This document shows positions 56,338 to 64,000 of a DNA stretch of 64,000 nt, in pieces. How positions within the stretch are numbered: the first letter of the stretch is position 1; the number at the start of each line of letters is the position of its first letter. The notes beneath the pieces were generated by a model. That model was not told where the DNA came from and made no database searches. It saw only the letters and a program-made list of their open reading frames with translations. The DNA lies in assembly GCA_963281255.1 (NCBI GenBank), contig OY725489.1, positions 2,232,001 through 2,296,000 on the forward strand, given 5' to 3'. Both the position numbers and the translations under genes were made by a program. This stretch comes from Aphrocallistes beatrix. Taxonomy: Eukaryota; Porifera; Hexactinellida; Sceptrulophora; Aphrocallistidae.

Positions 56338-56632
56338 AGTAGGATGTTAGTTATCCGGACGGGTTGGGACCGAGGGGGTTCGGATAACTGAAGTTATTGT
56401 GTAATTATATAGAAAAGTTGGGCAGTAGTACTAAGTACTCATAATGATGGATATGGATAAAATACATATCGATCTATGTAAGCACCCTCATCAATAGTAT
56501 ATAAAGTGATGGCAGTGTACTACTTTCAATTCTCAACTCAGGGATGCATCATTAATAAATTTAGTATATTTTTAGTTTGATCAACCAAGGGGTTCGGATA
56601 ACTGAAGTATTCGCTGGATAGGTTTAAAACGC
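56338..56632. mobile_element. Pogo/Tigger-like fragment
   Basis: TTAGTTATCCGGACGGGTTG and GGGGTTCGGATAACTGAAG occur at the left, and the latter again near 56590. Such TTATCCG / GTTCGGATAACTG words are usual in pogo-like ends. Exact borders are uncertain. Confidence 0.45.
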
Positions 56633-56798
56633 TTTTGTAAGAGCTAATTTCCTCATTTGTTATTATTCCCGCATTCTGCATAGGTTAGAGCAAAGCCCCT
56701 CCGTAACCCCTCCCAAAAGTTTTATACCTCTTTTTAGGGTCCTTTTTAATCCTATATTATACAACAGTACGCAGTTCATCTGGCAACACTGCGTGATT

Positions 56799-57140
56799 CC
56801 ATGGACAAAGTAGTCATACACCCTAATACGTAATTTCTATACAAATTGTTATAACACTAATCCATTTGTGAAGTCAAATAACATTTAATTAGTAAGAAAA
56901 ACTGTAAATATAGCTAAAAATCCGTTTCCTTTACATTCAAATTACTCACTTTATGAACATTTGACATAATTACTCTCCTGCAACTTTGGTATTTTCGGAA
57001 TTTGTTACCCTATAACATATATCACGAGTTGCCAACATTGTATATATATATATATATGCTGGCATTGGTGGTACGAGGTGGAACAGTTTAAAATGTTTAA
57101 CACGGGAGGGTAATCGAGTGGAAAGTTTATGAAGTGAGTA
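56799..57140 (+). repeat. Dispersed repeat, copy 2
   Basis: Same orientation and content as 26995-27335. A run of TA repeats at 57042-57056 expands the middle. No coding. Confidence 0.75.
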
Positions 57141-57436
57141 ATTCGAATGTGGAGTAAACGTTAAATTAAGCATATCTCTTACAGATTAAATGCCCTTTAC
57201 TCACTAAATAGCTTAGTATGAATACTTTAGTCCAGGCAGTGTATACTTTATTATATTTGAAAAGGAAATTTGAAAGTGGTGCATGGTGCTAGCAAAAGAC
57301 AAAGAAAACAACTAGATGAGGCATCAGCAAATTATCGTATTATATGTATCACTTATTCTCATGGTTACATTTATTGGAATTGTAGTCTAAATTCTCTCAG
57401 AGGCCCTGACTACTTGCACATGGTATTTGGTTTGTA

Positions 57437-57624
57437 CAGTTGACTCTCTCGTTAGTGCGAATATAGATTAGACGTAGAGTAGTAAGGAATACACTTTATA
57501 AATAAATCCCCTACATACTAAAGTACGTGCATATTACAAACTAATTTGGTTAGTACGTACTCCGGATAAGACGTGCACATTTTGATGGTGGTCCACTGGT
57601 GTACGTACTAATGAGAGTCAACTA
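57437..57624. mobile_element. Pogo-like MITE, 188 bp
   Basis: CAGTTGACTCTCTCGTTAGT at the left is matched by CGTACTAATGAGAGTCAACT at the right. TA lies on both sides. It is non-coding. Confidence 0.75.
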
Positions 57625-57714
57625 TATTTTTAGATTAATCAATTATTTTAATCTTCGCCCTAGTTATTAATTGTATTATTGTATAATTTTTGGCACTGCT
57701 TGGATTAATGGAGG

Positions 57715-57720
57715 TTTATT
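57715..57720 (-). promoter_or_regulatory. Possible poly(A) signal of the 175-codon ORF
   Basis: AATAAA on the minus strand about 90 bases after the stop codon at 57811. The position is plausible, but in AT-rich DNA such a hexamer is common. Confidence 0.35.
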
Positions 57721-57810
57721 AAGATGTTAATACAATACACTACAACTACATGCAATAGACATATCAAAACTAATAAGTACAGATGACTTCTAATTTGTGA
57801 AATTCTACTT

Positions 57811-58338
57811 TTACATCCATTGGTAAATATTGTCCATGGTCAATTTGGCCGGGGTGACGTTCTGTTTCCTCTCTTGAAAGGTTTTCTGTCTGCTGCCCCA
57901 TCGAAATTTCTTTTCAAATTTGTCTACATGTCTTTTGTATATCAGAAATTGTCCCCACCCATACTTCTTTATAATTTCTTCTTCCGTGTACATTTTCAGC
58001 ATGTCTAAATAGTGGTTTTGGTGTATCTTGTCCCGTCTAATATGCGAGGTAATGCCGTTTCGCTCTGAGCAATATGTCACCTTAACCTGTTCAGCAGTGC
58101 CTACCTTTGTCGCAATTTCCTCGATAAATTGGGAACTGATTGTGCTGCGTCTCTGTCTCAAACTTGTGCATAAAACTTCTTTGTGCTCAAATTCACCTAT
58201 CGTCAGATTAACGGTGAATTTGGTATCTCTGTTAGTCGTAGATAAGGGAGCCGTTTTAAATGTGTGTTCTTGATGCTTGATTTGTGACATGTTTGTAGAT
58301 TGTGGGTTGTATTGTATTTGAGCAGCTGTTAACACCAT
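57811..58338 (-). CDS. Hypothetical protein, intact 175-codon ORF
   Basis: This is the second longest clean frame in the window that is not an obvious transposase. It begins with an ATG at 58338 and has no intron or stop. The N-terminal third is Gln/Thr-rich (MSQIKHQEHTFKTAPLSTT). The middle (KFTVNLTIGEFEHKEVLC, then TKVGTAEQVKVTYC) alternates in a way that suggests beta strands. The C-terminal third is basic and aromatic: KKYGWGQFLIYKRHVDKF, then FRWGSRQKTF. I do not recognise a family. Possibilities are a lineage-specific gene, an element-encoded protein, or a chance frame; the length in AT-rich DNA and the less biased codons argue against chance. An AATAAA lies downstream. Confidence 0.5.
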   Translation of the reverse strand: MVLTAAQIQYNPQSTNMSQIKHQEHTFKTAPLSTTNRDTKFTVNLTIGEFEHKEVLCTSLRQRRSTISSQFIEEIATKVGTAEQVKVTYCSERNGITSHIRRDKIHQNHYLDMLKMYTEEEIIKKYGWGQFLIYKRHVDKFEKKFRWGSRQKTFQERKQNVTPAKLTMDNIYQWM

Positions 58339-58339
58339 T

Positions 58340-58940
58340 ATTTATACTTCGTTGATTCTATTTTTAGTTTTTTTGTAAAAATTCACTAGTATAATCGGTG
58401 TTAGCTGAGTTTCGCGAGATAATCGCTAAATTTAGAAATACATTTAATTTTGCCATTCATCATTCTATTTACGATTGAGTGAATAACTGTCTATTTGGGT
58501 ACAAGGAATCTGCTCTTTTCATATGATTCTAAATCTGATGATATTATCATGGTTCTATTTTTAAAGTAAATGTCATCTCAACTGCGCAATAATATCGGAA
58601 TTGATTTTTCGAGGTTGAGAATATTGCATCTTCATCTTCTGTTGGCTGTCTTGTTGAATGAAATTTGCATTTTTTCACAATTTAGACACTATATTCCACT
58701 TCCACACACACATTTGTAACAATCGACTTGTATACGCAAAAAAAGGACATTACTATAATCAACCGAATTCACAATTTGGAAAGTCGATTTATCATTTTCA
58801 CACAGAATTGTAGTCAAAGTATGCCTGCATGCCTTGTATGATATCCCGTCTCGGACAATTTAATAATTTGTTATGACAAATCAATTTGCGATATGTAGCA
58901 CCTCATTTATTTATATGTAGTACATCACTAATTCAATTTA
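58340..58940. other. No gene seen
   Basis: 5' flank of the minus-strand ORF. TATAAATA directly precedes its ATG, too close for a normal TATA box. Otherwise nothing supported. Confidence 0.4.
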
Positions 58941-59115
58941 CACTGAACTCTATCGAATTCGAAGGGACCTCGATTTTAGTACGATATAAGGGGGACTTCG
59001 TTATAAGATACCGATGTAATTCTGTATTTGTAATACTATGTTGGTGGAACCAAAAATCATTTCGATATAATTGAGTATTTCGTCATATCCGTGTTCAAAA
59101 TACGGCAGTTGATTG
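58941..59115. mobile_element. Pogo-like MITE, about 175 bp
   Basis: The left end CACTGAACTCTATCGAATTC with GAAGGGACCTCG is a usual pogo-type start. The right end is CAGTTGATTG. TA is on both sides. The two ends match only partly. Confidence 0.5.
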
Positions 59116-59169
59116 TACTATACTTTTGCGTGCAAATCAATATTTTTACACTTAAATATTGGTGTACAC

Positions 59170-59346
59170 CAGGCGTGTCAAACTGGTGGCCCGCAGGTTG
59201 CTCAGAGATGGCCCGCCAGCCAGTTGCGAAAAAATATTATAATTGAATGAATCAGTAGTTAAAATCTATTCGTTTCTATCATGGCCCGGGGAAAGAGCTG
59301 GGGTTATGAAATTGGCTCACTATCCGATTCGAGTTTGGCACACCTG
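59170..59346. mobile_element. hAT-type MITE with perfect target duplication, 177 bp
   Basis: The ends are CAGGCGTGTCAAACT and the inverted AGTTTGGCACACCTG. GTGTACAC is present exactly on both sides (59162-59169 and 59347-59354). GGCCCGC and GGCCCGGG words lie inside each end. This is a typical small hAT derivative of the CAGGGGTGTCAAACT kind. Confidence 0.9.
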
Positions 59347-59354
59347 GTGTACAC

Positions 59355-60415
59355 CATTGAATTAGAGAAACCTGTTTATCAATATAATAGAAGCTTAGTA
59401 AAATAGTGCGAAGGCATGGACAAATGAATGACGCATGTATTCCTGTCAGAAATTGGTGCCCCCCTACAGGGGGGGCACCACTAATTATAGGGGGGGACGT
59501 GCCTTCCCTGCCCCCCCTGACGCCTCCACTGGTTTACACACTGTTAGCCAATATTTTTTATATTAATTATGGATCAGGTTTGGTCATAATTGTGAAAATT
59601 ATAGGATGAAAGGAAAAATCGATTACCGATCCATTTTTATTAACCCCAATTATCCCAAAGAAAGGCTCGATTTTTTAATTTCGGATGCCGCCGTTCGATT
59701 TTTCATTGCTTGTCCATCTGAATTTCAATTTGCTCATCCAATTTACCAGCACAGTGCAAAATATCATATCCAGTTTACAATTTTTTTCTGTTCTCCATGC
59801 CTTTCACACACCAACTTCATCCACCGATAGGTCTGAAGCTGATTTTTCTTTACACAAATGCAGAAAAATGCACATGTCATCCGAAATGACATTTTACATT
59901 AGATGAAATTGACAATTTTTCTATTTTTATAAAACTCTTGTGCGTCATTTGTCAAAAATGCTTGATTACCATTTTGTACTACACATCTATTTTTAGAAGC
60001 ACGTATGATGATATATATATAAATATCATAATAGCTGTGAATGCGATATTATAATTAGAATCTATCCAGAGCATATTGAGATAAAAATAGCTATCGCATA
60101 ATGCAAAATTCTTGTGAGAACATATGGCAATCGTATTCATTTATTACATACTACGTATATATTCATTTAGCTCTAAAATACTTTAACATATACCACCTAC
60201 ATCGAATATTTACCAAATCAATCAATAGCAAGTAGATCTGATAAACCCACTCATTCGAATTGGGATGACCTGCAAGGAGACGAAGTTAACCATGGAGATG
60301 GTACTAGTAGTAGGTTCCTTAACACCCTTCAAATGCACGATCAAGAATTTTCATATCCTCTGAATATGCTTCTTCTGAATAAGATGTGGATGACAATTTA
60401 TATGGTTATCTCGAA
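59355..60415. other. No gene; G/C-run patch at 59455-59525
   Basis: The patch holds GGTGCCCCCC, GGGGGGGCACC and CCCCCCCTGACGCC words, like many decayed MITE ends. Overlapping frames at 59606-59906 show no protein features. Confidence 0.4.
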
Positions 60416-61649
60416 ACTCAGAAACCCATGCACAGTGTCACCAGCGAGGCTGAAACACCACCAATACAGACCCCCCCTCAGTCGAGGCTGAAACACCACC
60501 AATACAGACCCTCCTCAGTCCAGCTAGCCAATTAGCTGCTGAATCACTGCCACGGCTGCAGATAGCTTCTTCTACCCCAACAATTCCCTCCGACTCAGAT
60601 CAAGAAGATGCGGACCCTCAACACTTTATCTTCCCACCTTCTCGAATAGAAACAAAGTCTTGTAGAAGAAAGCGCTCTTCTATTCCACATTCGGACCAAA
60701 TGGCGAAACGACTCGATTACCACTATAATCCTGCTTCCAAGCCTTTGAAAGCCGTTATCACTATTTACTATATCGGAGAAGAAGTAGAGGAGACAGTTCA
60801 ACCAACGCAACATTCGCTAGTACCCAAATACGACATTAGTGCCAACATGCCAACTTACTATACACATGCCGCAACGAACTGGGAAAATCGACATGCCTTT
60901 ATTCCCAATCCTGATCAGAGGTCCTCAACTGGGTTCTGCCGTACAGATCTGTATGTATATACTATCGAGGCCAATCGTGAAAGAGAACAACAAGTTGCTA
61001 AAAAAGGCTATCGAAGAAAGCTGTATGCTAGAGAAACGCCTCTTGAAAGATTCTTTCCTCAAGGACCGCGACAAATGCAAAGCTCCACAATAATCCAGTT
61101 ATGTCTGAGAAACAACTCGAAGCCTTTCCTTTCTATAAGGAACCTTATGAAAATGCACTCTCCGTAATCAGAAAGCCAGAGAAGAAGTTTGAGAAAGTAC
61201 CGCTTGCAATTGAAGAGCCTATCAACATGCTACATCCAAATCCGCCGAGCCAACAGCATTCTCTCTCTCAGCACGGGCAGTACCTACGTGATTGTAATCA
61301 GCCGATCAAATTCTTCAATGCTATCTACCGCTCTTATGAGATGGTTACCATTTTGGAACAAACCAAACTCTATCGTAAGCAAAATAAGTTTTATGATTGG
61401 AAGGAACCTACCTATGAAGAGATACAATGTTTCATAGGACTACTCCTTTGGACATCGCTCGTGCCGTTATCCAATCGTCGTTCCTATTTTAGTGAGTCTA
61501 AAATCTACTATCAGCCACATTTCGCAGCTCACACAACCCGAGGTCGCTTTGAAGAACTGTTTAGTATGCTTCATTTCACGATCAAATTCTATGGTAGGAG
61601 TGTGGTGCGCCAATACATGCCAGCTAAGCCCAACAAATACGGAGTTAAA

Positions 61650-62263
61650 GTGAGTTTGAATGAATGAATTAGAGCAGTAAATTGCATTTTTAGAGAACAT
61701 CTCCTATTAGCATTGATGGTATCACACGTTCGTCCATCAGTAAGCGCTAGCCTGCGAAATTTAGTTTGGTTGGATTCACACCAAAATTGGTAGGTAACCA
61801 TCGTGTACAGGATGTTAAGAAATTGATGTTCCAATATATACTTGCAGTCCTGTTCCAGATTAACAGTAGAGAATAGTGTGGTTGTTATTCATTGTATCCA
61901 CCTTTTCGTTCAATTCCGACATTTTCGATAGCGTCGTCGTTATTAATTAAATCTAGAAAAATTACAGGCAATGAAGCTAGTTACATATATAAGATTCTGT
62001 CTGATCCAAGTTTCTCATTATAACGCGACTAATACATGCTGCTTACTATGAACCCCCTGGGGACCAAAATCAAGTTCACAATAGAGAGACTTCATATTAA
62101 GCGAACTCGCCTTAATACAAATCCTATGGAGTCTGTCGATATGGGACCAGAGTGTTTGTTCATAATATACGAGTGTTCATATTAAGCGGGTTCATAATAA
62201 GCGACCCTGACTGTACTACTATGTAATACGAATTATTATTAAGCTGTTTTCATTAATTTTTAG
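61650..62263 (+). other. Intron in the piggyBac transposase gene
   Basis: The donor is AAA|GTGAGT at 61650 and the acceptor is a T-rich tract ending TTTTTAG at 62263. Both fit splice consensus, the phase is 0, and joining gives YGVK-VWSIC, the expected continuation in piggyBac transposases (WGIK-VW..C). The frame inside the intron is closed. It contains a pogo-like MITE. Confidence 0.8.
62035..62213. mobile_element. Pogo-like MITE in the intron, 179 bp
   Basis: The right end GTTCATAATAAGCGACCCTG and the left end GCTTACTATGAACCCCCTGG are imperfect inverted copies. TA is on both sides. An inner pair with TTCATATTAAGCG is also present. A relative is at 36776-36851. Confidence 0.6.
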
Positions 62264-63421
62264 GTATGGTCAATTTGTTGTGGGTGCTGTGGCTATTCAC
62301 TCACACAAAACATCTATTTAGGAAAGAGCGGTGGAGCCGAAGGAGGTCGCCAGGTAGTGATTGAACTAGCACAGCCATATTTAGACCTCGCCACGTTATC
62401 TACAGGAACAGATTCTTCTCCCACATTGAGCTGGCTGCCTATCTGGCCAAGCGGAAAACGGGAATGGTCGGAACTTCCTCTACAACCAAACTTCCACCAG
62501 ATCTTGACTACCTTGTTACTCACATGCACCCTCTCACTTGGGCTTATAAATGGTACAATTGCGATGCTAAATTCACCTACCGTCCAAGACGAGGAGGAGA
62601 TGAAGTAACCCTTGTTGCAGAAAAACAGCTTGTCTGTACACTCGTCTGGATGGACAAGAAATATCGTACAGGGGACAAGAAAGTCGTCTTCTTCACTAAT
62701 TGCATCCCTGCGATTCCATCCTCAATAGAAAAGCAATGCCATCGAAAGAATATTCGTGATGAAAACATTATACAGCACTATACGCACCAACTCATACACA
62801 GTCCACCCATTCTCAAGGCGTACAATTTCCGAATGGGAGGAGTGGATAGCATGATAGATCAGTAGGCCAGCATGCAATACCTCTTTCATCCAAACGTGGG
62901 TACATGAAAGTTTTCTTTCATATTCTGGATTCGGCGGTCGTTAATGGATGGATCCTGTTTAAAACAGCCAAGCAAGAGAGAGGCGAATGGAACTCAGCAG
63001 CGAAGCAGCGAAGCAGCGTCACACTCTAGCATTGTTTAAAGAGAGTGTGATTCTCTCATTGTGTGGTGACTATACATCTAGGAAGAAGTCCCAATCAGTC
63101 CATAAACCAAAGGCATCTGTACCTAGCCAGTCGATAGACGTGATTGCTCAACACCAGATTCGACCATCTCTACAAATCCCTGACCTGCAATGTAGAAAAG
63201 CCAAATGTCAACTCTGTATGAAATCAGTTCGTACAGCGTGTTTCTGCTGTAAACTAGCATTTTGCTATAGCTGTGGTATTCAGCACCAACTTTCGCTCGC
63301 AGGTGTTATTACTGATCCGGGCTTGGAACAAGAGATTCCACCACATCTACATACAACAGAGGAAAATGAACAAGTAATATCATTAGAGATTTACAAGGCA
63401 TGGGGCGTAGGCAACGCGTGA

Positions 63422-63894
63422 ACTTGATTCAGTCCCCGAAATTTCGGTCATTTGAGTATGGTTGAATTTCGGTCATTCCAGTATTTTGTTTTTGAAAATA
63501 TATCTGGTCGCTTGCAGTGGCACGGTATGTGGAAATAGGATCAAAAATCATAACCTTGGATTGCTTTATAATGTTGATATTTGAAATTCAGCACGCTCAC
63601 AAACCTCGGAAAGCAATTAGCATTCCGACAATAATGGTTATATTTAGTTCCTATGTCTATTCAAAAAGAGATTACAATAGACATTCCAATAACAATCATA
63701 CGACATGTTTTTGCCTTCAACGTTCCATTACATTCTTCTAATAGCATTTTTTTTCCTCTACAAAATAAATTTTAAACCACGGTGCCAGGAAGTACCAACG
63801 ATATTTTTTTGGGATTTTAAAATGTCAGTTCGTTTATAATTATCTAATTTTATTCCATAGAAATGATAAATAATTATTGTGGTTGATTTTAGTA
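63422..63894. other. No gene seen
   Basis: Two GAATTTCGGTCATT-like words (63440-63478) lie just after the piggyBac coding end and may belong to its 3' end. Nothing else supported. Confidence 0.4.
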
Positions 63895-64000
63895 GCCCAC
63901 TCGTAAGCCTATGAATTATCAACTATGAATTATCAACTAAAGATTTACGTAACCGATTGTCCCCTCTACTAGCACGTCTTGAGACAGTTGCTGAACAAGA
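63895..64000 (+). repeat. Dispersed repeat, cut by the window end
   Basis: TAGCCCACTCGTAAGCCT, GAATTATCAAC and CGTCTTGAGACAGTT match 28118-28215. A GAATTATCAACTAT piece is doubled here. The element continues beyond the window. Confidence 0.7.

Larger units (their letters stand above)
60420..63421 (+). pseudogene. PiggyBac-type transposase gene with one intron, frameshifted
   Basis: An acidic N-terminal region (SDSDQEDADPQHF near 60600) follows a 38-bp tandem duplication (60446 and 60484) that breaks the frame. The main exon (61101-61649) carries the DDE_Tnp_1_7 blocks QPIKFFNAIY, PTYEEIQCFIGLLLWTSLV, RGRFEELFSMLHF and RQYMPAKPNKYGVK. The second exon starts at 62264 with VWSICCGCCGY and continues RQVVIELAQPYLD, FFSHIELAAYLAKR, LTWAYKWYNCDA and MGGVDSMIDQ. 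The C-terminal Cys-rich domain (CRKAKCQLCMKSV, ACFCCKLAFCYSCGIQH) is at 63190-63280. Such enzymes excise and insert at TTAA. At the first catalytic Asp a frameshift occurs and the readable frame has NRFF in place of DRFF or DNFF. Further frameshifts occur near 62870 and 62980. TTAA-linked element ends were not found. Confidence 0.8.

Noticed and set aside
59606-59906. Overlapping 73-74 codon frames with signal-like hydrophobic stretches
   Set aside because: Hydrophobicity follows from T-rich DNA, and nothing else supports a gene.

Overview
The window is animal nuclear DNA, AT-rich and without operons, ribosome-binding sites or long conserved gene blocks. Nearly everything recognisable is a transposable element or its remains: three mariners, hAT, piggyBac, PIF/Harbinger, pogo-like and Mutator-like elements, Helitrons, a Ty3/gypsy-like element and a Penelope-like reverse transcriptase scrap. 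Together with one TMEM135-like gene this suggests an invertebrate, probably an arthropod; the species is an inference I cannot confirm.

Layout. 1-9 kb: a TTAA-flanked element, minisatellites, a hAT MITE and little else. 9.3-11.9 kb: a nest of Helitron-like elements. 12.5-16.2 kb: a TTAA-specific element with a second copy of the same family inserted in it in opposite orientation. 17.4-19.9 kb: a broken Mutator-like transposase gene behind a 94-bp tandem repeat. 22.7-24.4 kb: a Helitron-like 3' end directly upstream of the best host-like gene, an uninterrupted 421-codon TMEM135-like reading frame. 24.6-26.0 kb: mariner 1. 27-32 kb: two decayed hAT (DUF4371/ZMYM-type) genes. 32.7-35.7 kb: a Harbinger-like element with a Myb-like gene, split by mariner 2. 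35.7-41.1 kb: a mosaic of TTAA elements and MITEs. 41.1-47.0 kb: a candidate DNA transposon with long inverted arms around a gene of uncharacterised function (LDFAENY / SDG / SHGK motifs), itself split by a Helitron and by mariner 3. 47.0-50.3 kb: more Helitrons, an element with a perfect 8-bp target duplication, and the Penelope-like scrap. 52-56 kb: a deleted Ty3/gypsy-like element. 57.8-58.3 kb: an intact 175-codon ORF of unknown function. 60.4-63.4 kb: a frameshifted piggyBac transposase gene with a recognisable intron.

The most useful feature of the region is that many elements are nested. Removing an insert rebuilds a known repeat or reading frame. This fixes element ends and target sites without any outside data: A^T for the Helitron-like elements, TTAA for two families, TA for mariner, and 8 bp for the hAT-like elements.

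I found no convincing tRNA, rRNA, CRISPR array or host multi-exon gene. Promoter calls are not supportable from sequence alone here.
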